Positions 1-8,139 of a stretch of DNA of 64,000 nucleotides are shown here, in pieces. The notes beneath the pieces were generated by a model, which worked only from the letters and a program-made list of their open reading frames with translations, was not told where the DNA came from and ran no database searches. The translations under genes were made by a program, and so were the position numbers. Source of the DNA: G963662905 sp963676415 (GTDB lineage: Bacteria; Bacteroidota; Bacteroidia; Bacteroidales; WRLA01); NCBI GenBank assembly GCA_963676415.1, contig OY781097.1:2728001-2792000 (forward strand), written 5' to 3'. The stretch's first letter is position 1; every line of letters starts with the position of its first letter.

Positions 1-168
1 TTTTACGCCTTCCTCGGCGAAATTAGTGTAGTGCTTGCTGTCCTTATCCTGTTTTTCGGTTTTCTGAAAGCAGGCAGGGAAATGCTCTTGTTTCCGCTTC
101 GGAAGTCTTTCGTTTCAGAGCATCAGCTGCTTGTGTACAGCCTTAGAGGGCCTCCATCCAACTATTGA
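1..168 (+). CDS. C-terminal end of an unrecognised membrane protein (partial)
   Basis: The reading frame is open from the first base and stops with TGA at 166-168, giving the last 55 residues of a protein whose start lies outside the window. Residues 8-26 are strongly hydrophobic (core VVLAVLILFFGFLKAG) and look like one transmembrane helix, followed by a basic tail ending RGPPSNY. No family is recognisable from so short a piece. The next gene starts 88 bases downstream on the same strand. The frame is judged coding because it stays open and has a plausible membrane composition; this is inference. Confidence 0.45.
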   Translation, partial: FYAFLGEISVVLAVLILFFGFLKAGREMLLFPLRKSFVSEHQLLVYSLRGPPSNY

Positions 169-256
169 TTTTTTTTGAATCCCTTTTTATTCATGTTTAA
201 ATCCGGTTCATTTGATCCGGTAAAAGAGATTTTTTTAGAAAAATTAATAGAATAAT

Positions 257-2665
257 ATGAAACATATTTTCTTGGTATTTGGCATTGTATTGATATGCCT
301 GAATGCGATATGGGCTCAGGAAGCCTATTTCGAAAATGAATTTAAAGTGCCTACAGATGCAAATATTTTTGGGCACGTTACGGATGTAAACGGAGATCAC
401 ATTCCTTTTGCTACAATAATGGTTTTGGATTCGGATAAAGGTACTTCTGCGGATGCTAGCGGGCACTATTATTTAATAAACCTTCCCGAAGGGAAAATAA
501 TCCTGCGTGCCAGGGCGGTTGGGTTTAAAGCTCAGGAAAAAGAAGTTACCGTCGAAAAAGGAAAAACCCTTGAAGTGAATTTCCAGCTGGCTCTTGATGT
601 GATCAATGCAGAAGGTGTGGTGATTTCAGCATCGCGCTATGAGCAAAGCCGGAAAGATGCTCCGGTGATTGTCAACAGTATCGGCCCGAAACTCTTTGAT
701 GAAGTGCAGGCGCAAACCCTGGGCGATGGCCTCAACTTTACACCCGGGCTGCGCATGGAAAACAACTGTCAGAACTGCGGTTTTAGCCAGTTGCGGATGA
801 ACGGGCTCGATGGCCCTTATTCCCAGTTCCTCATCAATGGCCGGCCTATATTTTCGGCATTGAATGGTGTGTACGGCCTGGAAGCTATTCCTCCAAGCAT
901 GATCCAGCGCGTGGAAGTTATCCGGGGTGGCGGATCGGCACTTTATGGATCCAACGCTATTGCCGGGACGGTGAACATCATCACCAAAGATCCGATCAAA
1001 AATAGCTGGCAGATTGGTTCCAATTTTGCCTTCACCGATGCAAAAAAAGCCGACATCTCAGTGAATGCCAATGCGTCGGTGGTCAGCAATGACTATTCGA
1101 GCGGATTGTTTGTTTATGGTGTGGCACGGGAACGCCAGCCCTGGGACGAAAACGGGGATGGTTTCTCTGAAATGACCAAACTGAGCAACCGCACCATGGG
1201 CGCACGGGCTTTCTGGAAACCCGGAACACGAAGCCGTTTCAATCTCGATTTGAATGCGATCAGTGATTACCGGCGTGGCGGTGATAAATTTGATTACCTG
1301 CCTTCAGAAGCTGGAATTTGTGAAATGATCGATCAAAATAACCTCATGGGAGGATTGAGCTTTGAAACTTTTTCCGCTGATCTGGCCACGGAATTGTCCG
1401 TTTATACAAGCGGTCAGCAAGTGAAACGCGACAGCTATTACGGAGCGGAGCAGGATCCTTCGGCATATGGTTACACAGAAGGTTTAACAATGGTTGGAGG
1501 CGCGCAACTTACGCATCATTTTGCTGATGTGCTCTATGCGCCGGGAACCATTACTGCCGGAGCTGAATATTCCTATGACGATTTGGAAGACACCAAACTC
1601 GGGTATTTTGATATAGATAGTATGAAAAATGTGGATAACAGGCTCATCACAGACCAAAGAGTTAACACAATAGGTGCTTTTGCGCAATATGAATGGAAGT
1701 CGGACAATGTGAAATTACTGGCCGGTCTGCGCTATGACCTGGCGCGCGTTTCCAATCTGAAACATGGCGAAGAAGTAGAAGAAGACTATGGTAATCTTAG
1801 TCCGCGGGCCAGTGTTTTGATAAACGTGAACGAACATCTTCAGGCGCGTATGTCATTTGCCGGTGGTTTTCGTGTTCCACAGATATTCGATGAAGATTTG
1901 CATATCGAATCCTCCGCTGCCAGAAGGATTATTCATGTTCTGGGTGATGATCTGGAACCGGAAAAATCCAACAGCTTTACAGCAGGACTGGACTATACTC
2001 AAGATCATGGAAAAGTGCAGTTCTATATTCTGGCAGAAGGTTTCTATACCGAACTGAGTAATCCTTTTAGCCATGAATATAGTTTTAATGAGGAAACAAA
2101 AATCCTGACTTCAACTATTGTCAATGCGGAAGATGGTGCGGAGGTTTACGGGATAAATCTTGAAGCCCGTGTAGCCCCATCGAATGGAAAAATCAGTTTG
2201 CAGGCCGGTGCAACGATTCAGCAGTCGGAATTTAAGAGCCCTCAGGAATGGGGCGAAGACAGCACCAATATAACGACGCATATGTTGCGCACACCGAGCG
2301 TTTATGGTTATTTTACAACGAATTTTCAGCTCACAAAAAAGTTTGTACTTTCTGTTTCAGGAGTTTATACGGGACCAATGTATGTGCCTCATCTGGCAGG
2401 TGGTGAACGTGAAGATGGTTCAGAAATTGCGGAAGAGGAGCTGTTGCACACTAAATCATTTATGGATGTAAATGCCAAACTGACCTATGATATTCCGTTG
2501 TCCTGCGAAATGAACCTCCAGCTTTATGGTGGGGTTCAGAATATTTTCAACAGTTATCAAGATGATTTTGATTACGGAATTAACCGCGATGCCGGATTTG
2601 TTTATGGACCGAGCCGTCCGTTTACCATCATGTTTGGCATCAAACTGGGCAATATGTTTTTGTAG
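257..2665 (+). CDS. TonB-dependent outer-membrane receptor with carboxypeptidase-like N-terminal domain
   Basis: 802 residues. A signal peptide (about 1-20, ending IWAQ) precedes a carboxypeptidase-regulatory-like beta domain (about 35-115, with GHVTDVNGDHIPFATIMV). A plug domain follows at about 130-245, with RVEVIRGGGSALYGSNAIAGTVNIITK, and then a long beta-barrel ending in an aromatic-rich strand. In this family the barrel imports a ligand across the outer membrane using TonB energy. The plug carries a Cys pair in ENNCQNCGF, near a YSQFLINGRPIFSAL motif; I associate this subgroup with metal, haem or cobalamin uptake, but the sequence does not fix the substrate. No SusD partner, TonB or substrate-binding gene is adjacent. 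The start is chosen for the signal peptide. The family is certain; the ligand is unknown. Confidence 0.93.
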   Translation: MKHIFLVFGIVLICLNAIWAQEAYFENEFKVPTDANIFGHVTDVNGDHIPFATIMVLDSDKGTSADASGHYYLINLPEGKIILRARAVGFKAQEKEVTVEKGKTLEVNFQLALDVINAEGVVISASRYEQSRKDAPVIVNSIGPKLFDEVQAQTLGDGLNFTPGLRMENNCQNCGFSQLRMNGLDGPYSQFLINGRPIFSALNGVYGLEAIPPSMIQRVEVIRGGGSALYGSNAIAGTVNIITKDPIKNSWQIGSNFAFTDAKKADISVNANASVVSNDYSSGLFVYGVARERQPWDENGDGFSEMTKLSNRTMGARAFWKPGTRSRFNLDLNAISDYRRGGDKFDYLPSEAGICEMIDQNNLMGGLSFETFSADLATELSVYTSGQQVKRDSYYGAEQDPSAYGYTEGLTMVGGAQLTHHFADVLYAPGTITAGAEYSYDDLEDTKLGYFDIDSMKNVDNRLITDQRVNTIGAFAQYEWKSDNVKLLAGLRYDLARVSNLKHGEEVEEDYGNLSPRASVLINVNEHLQARMSFAGGFRVPQIFDEDLHIESSAARRIIHVLGDDLEPEKSNSFTAGLDYTQDHGKVQFYILAEGFYTELSNPFSHEYSFNEETKILTSTIVNAEDGAEVYGINLEARVAPSNGKISLQAGATIQQSEFKSPQEWGEDSTNITTHMLRTPSVYGYFTTNFQLTKKFVLSVSGVYTGPMYVPHLAGGEREDGSEIAEEELLHTKSFMDVNAKLTYDIPLSCEMNLQLYGGVQNIFNSYQDDFDYGINRDAGFVYGPSRPFTIMFGIKLGNMFL

Positions 2666-2739
2666 TTGATTGAAGCTATACGGTTCAGGATATGGCTTCA
2701 AATTACTGATTGTAAGCAGATAACGCGTACAATTTTTTT

Positions 2740-3644
2740 AAAAACATTTTTTTGTTCTTTTTTGCACAGGATCCTTAACAGGCAGGCTTTGACCGTAGAT
2801 ATGGGACTCCTCCGGAGTCCTTTTCCTTTCTAAAGGACTTTTTTTACAGAGCTTTGACCACGCTGTGGTCAATTTTGCAATAGAACCGTTTTTTGCATGT
2901 ATGCCTCAAAAAAAAGGCAGGACTCCGAAGGAGTCGAATGTCAATAAGAAAGAAAGGCTCTTATGCGCGTCGACCCCGGCAGGGGTCGTATGTCCATGGC
3001 ACAATTGCCTATTAAAAACATTTTTTTGTTCTTATTTGCACAGGATCCTTAACAGGCAGACTTTGACCGCAGATATGGGACTCCTCCGGAGTCCTTTTCC
3101 TTTCTAAAGGACTTTTTTTACAGAGCTTTGACCACGCTGTGGACAATTTTGCAATAGAACCGTTTTTTGCATGTATGCCTCAAAAAAAAGGCAGGACTCC
3201 GAAGGAGTCGAATGTCAATAAGAAAGAAAGGCTCCTATGCGCATCGACCCCGGCAGGGGTCGTATGTCCATGGCACAATTGCCTATTAAAAACGTTTAGA
3301 GGTCAGTAGATAAGCACATAGAATGATTTATGCTCGTGAATAAATAGATTTCTCCTCCCGCTGGTCGTCGAAATGACTGTTTATTAATTGTTTGGGCAAA
3401 GGCGGCGAGGACACGATAAAAAATATAAAATGAGTCCTCGCCGCCTTTGCCACTTGAACACAACAAAAGGTCATTTCGATGCCGAAGCTTCGGCAGAGAA
3501 ATATATGTTACTCAATAACAAGTCATTATCGTTTTTATGATTTGCAAAAACTAATATGCACCTACATACTGACCTCTAAAAACGATATTCTGTTCTTATT
3601 TGCACAGGATCCTTAACAGGCAGGCTTTGACCGTAGATATGGGA
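2740..3644. repeat. 274-bp tandem direct repeats (two full copies and a broken third) rich in short palindromes
   Basis: Copy 1 is 2740-3013 and copy 2 is 3014-3287, nearly identical with an exact 274-base period. Copy 3 starts at 3288, is interrupted after six to seven bases by an inserted palindromic element, resumes at 3578 and loses similarity after about 3644. Each unit contains several small hairpins: GGACTCCTCCGGAGTCC, GACCACGCTGTGGTC, GACTCCGAAGGAGTC and CGACCCCGGCAGGGGTCG. Small ORFs through the unit show no protein-like composition. With the next element, this fills the gene-free stretch 2666-3792. These look like clustered REP-type palindromes amplified as a tandem block. Confidence 0.85.
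3295..3576. mobile_element. Small inverted-repeat element (MITE-like, about 280 bp) inserted in the tandem repeat
   Basis: The ends are inverted repeats: GAGGTCAGTA at 3299-3308 and TACTGACCTC at 3567-3576. Inside is a long imperfect palindrome with arms around GTCGAAATGAC / GTCATTTCGA and GGCAAAGGCGGCGAGGAC / GTCCTCGCCGCCTTTGCC. The octamer TAAAAACG flanks the insertion on both sides (3287-3294 and 3577-3584), as expected of a target-site duplication. The surrounding 274-bp repeat resumes directly after it. There is no coding capacity, so a transposase would have to act in trans. A related inner stem occurs near 18.4-18.5 kb. Confidence 0.7.
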
Positions 3645-3692
3645 TACTTCAGTATTTGATTTGTCCAAATCATTAGCTGTTTCAAACCACAT

Positions 3693-3777
3693 AAAAAAGG
3701 CCGCTTTCATTTTGTAGAGCGGCTTTTTTCATTTAAAAATCCCATAACTGAAATGAATCAATTACGGGATTTTTAAA
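3693..3777. terminator. Two successive intrinsic terminator hairpins downstream of ackA
   Basis: The first hairpin has GCCGCT (3700-3705) pairing with AGCGGC (3718-3723), flanked by A and T runs on both sides, so it can work in either direction. The second has a perfect 12-bp stem, TTTAAAAATCCC (3732-3743) with GGGATTTTTAAA (3766-3777). They lie just past the stop of the minus-strand ackA gene. Confidence 0.75.
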
Positions 3778-3792
3778 TTATATGAAAAGCGA

Positions 3793-5010
3793 TTAACTTA
3801 AGATATCAAGTTTCTCATCAACAATCTTAAACGTATCCAGTGCAATCATTTTTTCCTCATCCGTGGGAACGATCATCACTTTAACACGTGAGTTTTCTGT
3901 AGAAATAACTTCTTCTTTACCACGGAGGCCGTCGTTTTTCTCAAAGTTCATTTCCACGCCCATATATTCCAGTCCGGTCATTGATTTGGCGCGCGTTTCG
4001 CAGTCATTTTCCCCAATTCCACCGGTAAATACAATCACATCCACACCGCCCATGGCAGCTGCATAGGAGCCTACATATTTACGCACACGGTACTGGTACA
4101 TTTTCAGGGCAACCTGAGCGCGTTCGTTTCCGTCTGCGGCAGCATTTTCGATATCGCGCATATCCGAAGAAACGCCACTGATACCCAGCATGCCACTGAA
4201 TTTGTTGATCAGTTTATTGGTTGTGCTGAAACTGAGGTTTTCCTTTTCGGCAATACGGAGCAGTGCGCCAACATCGAGGTCGCCGCAACGTGTGCCCATA
4301 ATCAAACCTTCAATTGGAGTCATGCCCATGGAAGTATCAAGGGATTTGCCATCTTTAATAGCAGCAATGGATGCGCCGTTTCCCAGGTGGCAGGTGATGA
4401 TTTTTTGCTTTTTGATGTCCAGGCCGAGGATTTCGCAGGCACGTGCAGAAACGTATTTGTGGCTTGTGCCGTGGAAACCGTAACGGCGGATTTTATATTT
4501 TTCGTAAAGCGAGTAAGGAATGCCGTAGAGATAGCTGTAATCCGGCATGCTTTGGTGGAATGCAGTATCAAAAACGCCGGCCTGAGGAACTTCCGGTAGC
4601 AGTTTGTTAATGGCATAAATACCTTCGAGGTTTGGCGGGTTGTGCAGTGGGGCCAAGTCGATACATTCTTCGAGTGCCGCAATTACATCATCAGTAACGC
4701 GCACGGTTCCGTTATATTTTTCCCCGGCATGCACGACGCGGTGACCTACGGCATCAATTTCATTGATGTTTTTGATGCTGCCGTGTTCCGGGTGGGTCAT
4801 GATGCCCAGTACATATTCGATACCGCTTTGGTGGTCCAGGATTTCTCCTTCAACCTTAAATTCGTGGCCGTCGTTTCTTTTATGCTTGATGGCAGCTCCT
4901 TTCAGTCCGATTTTTTCAACCAGTCCTTTTGCCAGGACTTTTTTTTCGGGCATATCGAAGAGCTGATATTTAATGGATGAACTTCCGCAATTGAGAACTA
5001 TAATTTTCAT
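3793..5010 (-). CDS. ackA: Acetate kinase
   Basis: 405 residues, the normal length for AckA. It transfers phosphate from acetyl phosphate to ADP, giving acetate and ATP in the cytoplasm. The N-terminal phosphate-binding signature IVLNCGSSSIKYQLF and the internal FHGTSHKYV and TGGIGEN motifs of the ASKHA fold are present. It is the last gene of a minus-strand group with a 3-hydroxyacyl-CoA dehydrogenase homologue 36 bases upstream and pta further up. The pta-dehydrogenase-ackA arrangement points to co-expression of the acetate branch. Two hairpin terminators follow the stop. The ATG start gives the expected short beta-strand before the phosphate loop. Confidence 0.97.
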   Translation of the reverse strand: MKIIVLNCGSSSIKYQLFDMPEKKVLAKGLVEKIGLKGAAIKHKRNDGHEFKVEGEILDHQSGIEYVLGIMTHPEHGSIKNINEIDAVGHRVVHAGEKYNGTVRVTDDVIAALEECIDLAPLHNPPNLEGIYAINKLLPEVPQAGVFDTAFHQSMPDYSYLYGIPYSLYEKYKIRRYGFHGTSHKYVSARACEILGLDIKKQKIITCHLGNGASIAAIKDGKSLDTSMGMTPIEGLIMGTRCGDLDVGALLRIAEKENLSFSTTNKLINKFSGMLGISGVSSDMRDIENAAADGNERAQVALKMYQYRVRKYVGSYAAAMGGVDVIVFTGGIGENDCETRAKSMTGLEYMGVEMNFEKNDGLRGKEEVISTENSRVKVMIVPTDEEKMIALDTFKIVDEKLDILS

Positions 5011-5046
5011 TGTTATACGTTTTTCGGTCGTTAATATATGCTTTGA

Positions 5047-6015
5047 TTACCTGCCCAGGGTGTTGATCGAACCTTGCTTGATTACTTTTTTATCGCCATC
5101 CCAAACGTAAAAACCTTCACCGGTACGTTTGCCGTTGAGGTTGGCGCGTACCATGCGCTTGAGCAGTGGTGATGGTTTGTACTTGAGCGAACCAAATTCG
5201 CTGAAAAGATTGTTCATCCATTTCAGGACTTTGTCGAGACCGATACGGTCGGCCATTTCGAATGGGCCCATATGGTGCCCTGTGGCTTCGCGCATAATAA
5301 CGTCAATTTGTTCCACGCTGGCAACGCCTTCCATCAGGATTTCGCAGGCTTCATTGATGAATGGAACAATCATGCGCGTGCTTACATTGCCCGGAGATTC
5401 GTTGACCTGAACCGGTTTTTTGCCAATCATGCGTACGAATTTCTGCAGCATATCAAAAGTTTTGTCCGAAGTACGTACGCAGCGCACTACTTCAACAAAT
5501 TTGGCATCGGCAACAGGAGCAATAAAATGCAGTCCGGCAGCTCTTTGCGGAACTTTCAGTACTTCTGCCAGATCGCTGATCATCAAAGTGGCAGTATTGG
5601 ATGTAATGATCGTGTCTTCAGAAACAACTTCTTCTACTTTACGGAAAACTTCTTTGCGGTTGTGCAGGTTTGTTCCCGGTTTTTTAGTGTTTGTGGTTTC
5701 TATGATGATGTTGCAGTCGCCCAGGTCTTCAAAATTTGTGGATCCTTTTATACGGCTGAGGATGAGTTTCTTTTCACTGGGAGTCATGCCCCAGTGGCTG
5801 ATCACATCATCCAGTTGTTCGTCGATGCGTTGCATTACTTCCTCAACGCGTTCAGTGGTGAGGTCAATAAAAACAACATCAATACCAAACTGACTGATCA
5901 GGCGGGTAATTTCTTGACCCATGGAGCCGCAGCCAACAAGGCCTACTTTTTGTATCGTGCCTGAGCTTTTTTTGTTTTCAGTGCTTAAGCTGAAATCTTC
6001 TAATTGAACTGACAT
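5047..6015 (-). CDS. 3-hydroxyacyl-CoA (3-hydroxybutyryl-CoA) dehydrogenase family protein
   Basis: 322 residues. The N-terminal Rossmann domain carries VGLVGCGSMG at about residues 25-33 with an Asp at the end of the second strand (FIDLT). The catalytic region shows TSN (Ser139), GLHFIAPV (His163) and VEVV (Glu175). The C-terminal dimerisation domain has GHHMGPFEMADRIGLD. Known members oxidise L-3-hydroxyacyl-CoA with NAD. One expected active-site residue differs: where the family has Asn in GFxVNR, this protein has GNVSTR (Thr213). It sits between pta and ackA, so it may connect butyrate- or hydroxybutyrate-type metabolism with acetate formation. Family assignment is sound; the exact substrate is open. 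Confidence 0.85.
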   Translation of the reverse strand: MSVQLEDFSLSTENKKSSGTIQKVGLVGCGSMGQEITRLISQFGIDVVFIDLTTERVEEVMQRIDEQLDDVISHWGMTPSEKKLILSRIKGSTNFEDLGDCNIIIETTNTKKPGTNLHNRKEVFRKVEEVVSEDTIITSNTATLMISDLAEVLKVPQRAAGLHFIAPVADAKFVEVVRCVRTSDKTFDMLQKFVRMIGKKPVQVNESPGNVSTRMIVPFINEACEILMEGVASVEQIDVIMREATGHHMGPFEMADRIGLDKVLKWMNNLFSEFGSLKYKPSPLLKRMVRANLNGKRTGEGFYVWDGDKKVIKQGSINTLGR

Positions 6016-6145
6016 AAGTAATATTTTAAAATGCTATCTTTGAGTGATTAACAAATCCTGTGCGAAATTAAAAAACATTAGCATTCGGGCATTATAAATG
6101 CCTGAGCTTTTGTAATTTGTATGCATTCTATTTTGTGTTTCCGGA

Positions 6146-7147
6146 TTACATCCCTGCTGCCTGGTTTGCTGTAATAGCTACCAGGTTAACAATATCGTCA
6201 ACGGAGCATCCTCGCGATAAGTCATTGATCGGAGCAGCCATGCCTTGCAATACCGGCCCAACAGCTTCTGCGCCGGCCAAACGTTGAACCAGTTTGTAAC
6301 TGATGTTTCCAGTTTCGAGTGTCGGGAACACGAGCACATTTGCTTTTCCGGCAATTTTGCTTCCGGGTGCTTTTTTTGCGCCAATTGCTTCGATAATGGC
6401 TGCGTCAGCCTGGAGTTCGCCATCGATCGCCAAATCAGGAGCCATTTCCTGCGCTATTTTTGTGGCTTCAACTACTTTGTCCACCATTTCATGTTTTGCG
6501 CTGCCTTTGGTGCTGAAACTCAGCATGGCTACGCGTGGCTCAATGCAGGCAATGGATTTGGCTGTGGATGCACTGGCAACGGCAATTTCTGCCAGCTCTT
6601 TGGCTGTAGGATTGGGATGAACCGCGCAATCGGCAAAAACCATTATGCCGTCGTCTCCCCATTTTTTGTCTTTCATGATCATGATGAAAGCACCCGATAC
6701 CACACTGATACCGGGAAGGGTCTTTACGATCTGGAAAGCCGGACGAAGAACATTTCCTGTGGCGTTTTCCGCACCGGCTACTTCTCCGTCGGCATCACCG
6801 TTTTTGATGAGCAATGTGGCCAGATAAAGGGGGTTTTCACAAAGTTTTGTGGCTTCTTCCATGCTCAGCCCTTTTTTCTTCCTGAGCTCATAAAGGATCC
6901 CGGCATATTTGGCTTTCTCCGGATTGTTGATGGGATCAATAATGATGGCTTCGCCAAGGTTTTCAAGACCAAACCCCTTGCCGGTCTCCATGATTATTTC
7001 GGGATTTCCGATTAAAATCAACCTGGCAAGTTTTTTCTTCAAGATAATATCCGCTGCTTTTAGTGTCCTTTCTTCTGTTCCTTCGGGTAAAACAATGGTT
7101 TTTTGGTGTTTACCGGCGTTCTGCTTGATCTGTTCAATTAAGTTCAT
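6146..7147 (-). CDS. pta: Phosphate acetyltransferase
   Basis: 333 residues, the short Pta form without the regulatory N-terminal domains of the enterobacterial enzyme. It converts acetyl-CoA and phosphate to acetyl phosphate and CoA, feeding AckA. Visible signatures are the N-terminal IVLPEGTEERTLKAA, the central NPTAKELAEIAVASA (with VFADCAVHPNPT before it) and the C-terminal NVLVFPTLETGNISYKLVQRLAGAEAVGP. It is first in the minus-strand group pta-dehydrogenase-ackA; 130 bases separate it from the dehydrogenase gene. A good TAnnTTTG promoter element lies upstream at 7205-7213 on the minus strand. Confidence 0.96.
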   Translation of the reverse strand: MNLIEQIKQNAGKHQKTIVLPEGTEERTLKAADIILKKKLARLILIGNPEIIMETGKGFGLENLGEAIIIDPINNPEKAKYAGILYELRKKKGLSMEEATKLCENPLYLATLLIKNGDADGEVAGAENATGNVLRPAFQIVKTLPGISVVSGAFIMIMKDKKWGDDGIMVFADCAVHPNPTAKELAEIAVASASTAKSIACIEPRVAMLSFSTKGSAKHEMVDKVVEATKIAQEMAPDLAIDGELQADAAIIEAIGAKKAPGSKIAGKANVLVFPTLETGNISYKLVQRLAGAEAVGPVLQGMAAPINDLSRGCSVDDIVNLVAITANQAAGM

Positions 7148-7204
7148 TTGCTTTTCTTTTGTAAATCGAGATATAAAGATTGTAAAGTTTTATATATTGC
7201 TCTT

Positions 7205-7213
7205 GCAAAATTA
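7205..7213 (-). promoter_or_regulatory. Bacteroidota -7 promoter element for pta
   Basis: Read on the minus strand the sequence is TAATTTTGC, matching TAnnTTTG. It would place transcription start near 7198, about 50 bases before the pta ATG. No clear TTTG -33 box is seen. Confidence 0.5.
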
Positions 7214-7500
7214 TTAATAAAGGACTTATTTTTTGCTGTTTTAAGGAAAATTAATCTTGGGGGATGCCTCGCTTGAAAACAAAATGCCATAAGCTTGAGC
7301 ATTATTATTAAATCAATAGTATTTTAGTTTTGTATAAAGAGCATAATACTAGTTATTTAAAATAATTACTTTAAAATTGGTTTTCTGAGTGTAAATTTAT
7401 GCCGTTTTTTTTCGGAGACACCGGCTTCGGTGTTTAACAGGATATTTAAGATTTTAAAATACGCTATTTGTTGCGGGCTCTTTCTGCAGCATCAATAAAT
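7214..7500. other. AT-rich intergenic DNA between divergent pta and the outer-membrane barrel gene
   Basis: This is the middle of the 424-base gap 7148-7571. Apart from the promoter elements at each end I see only a small hairpin, ACACCG (7418-7423) with CGGTGT (7428-7433), not followed by a T run. No coding frame, RNA gene or dispersed repeat is recognisable. Confidence 0.5.
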
Positions 7501-7506
7501 ATTATG

Positions 7507-7515
7507 TAATTTTGC
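7507..7515 (+). promoter_or_regulatory. Bacteroidota -7 promoter element for the outer-membrane barrel gene
   Basis: TAATTTTGC matches TAnnTTTG and lies 56 bases before the ATG at 7572. It is the only good match in this gap pointing rightward. Confidence 0.5.
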
Positions 7516-7571
7516 AAATTCAAAATATTTTGTCGGGAAGGATTTCTATCAATATATAAAAAATCGGTTCA

Positions 7572-8123
7572 ATGGATTGGAAGAAAATTTGCTTTGCTGT
7601 TCTGCTTACGGCCTTTATGTTTTTCAGCAAGCCGGGAGCTCAGGCACAGGAAACACGTTATCAGTTGCGCATAAACCCCGGAATGGTTTTTCCAACCGGT
7701 GATTTCAAAAATATTGCCGGCAAAGGACCGGGCGCTGACCTGGGCTTATCAATTTACCTGAAAACAAATATTGCGTTGAGCATTGATTTAGGCTATTATG
7801 CTTTTGACGATAAAGAGAAAAGTGAATTCAAGGAGCCTTTTAAGTGCTTGCCTTTATCTTTAACAGGCGATTTTTTATTCCGTAACAACAAAAAATTTCA
7901 TCCTTTGGCCGGTATCGGCATGGCCTATATGAGTTATAGGCAAACAGTTCATTATGATTATGCCGATGCCACCGAAACGATGGGGAGAGTTGGACTGGCT
8001 CTTAAAGCCGGTGGGCTTTATTCCATTGATGAGCAGTGGTCGGTTGGTGTGCATGCACGATACCTCTACGCTGTTGAATACAGCCTTCTGGGGATCAATG
8101 CTTTTGTTGCGCTGAGTTTTTAA
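7572..8123 (+). CDS. Small outer-membrane beta-barrel protein
   Basis: 183 residues. A signal peptide (about 1-26, ending KPGAQAQ) is followed by about 155 residues of alternating hydrophobic and polar strands with aromatic ends. Examples are RYQLRINPGMVFPTGDF, GADLGLSIYLKTNIALSIDLGYY and the closing SLLGINAFVALSF. The final Phe fits recognition by the BAM machinery. This is the outer-membrane-protein beta-barrel fold common in Bacteroidota; no specific function can be read. It leads a plus-strand gene group (DUF4271, hemD), with 16 bases to the next start, but shows no sequence link to haem synthesis. Confidence 0.75.
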   Translation: MDWKKICFAVLLTAFMFFSKPGAQAQETRYQLRINPGMVFPTGDFKNIAGKGPGADLGLSIYLKTNIALSIDLGYYAFDDKEKSEFKEPFKCLPLSLTGDFLFRNNKKFHPLAGIGMAYMSYRQTVHYDYADATETMGRVGLALKAGGLYSIDEQWSVGVHARYLYAVEYSLLGINAFVALSF

Positions 8124-8139
8124 TAATGATGCACAATTT

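Noticed and set aside
2740..3290. Repeated units suggested a CRISPR array
   Set aside because: The repeats are two adjacent 274-base copies with no short repeat-spacer pattern and no cas genes.
5272..5964. 230-codon plus-strand frame opposite the dehydrogenase gene
   Set aside because: Antisense shadow of a clearly conserved gene; unusual Phe/His/Asn composition.
6245..7015. 256-codon plus-strand frame opposite pta
   Set aside because: Antisense shadow of pta with Cys/Phe/Gly-rich composition and no recognisable domain.
7255..7290. GATGCCTCGCTTGAAAACAAAATGCC resembling part of the 27-kb palindrome scaffold
   Set aside because: Only a few words match and there is no pairing partner nearby; likely chance.
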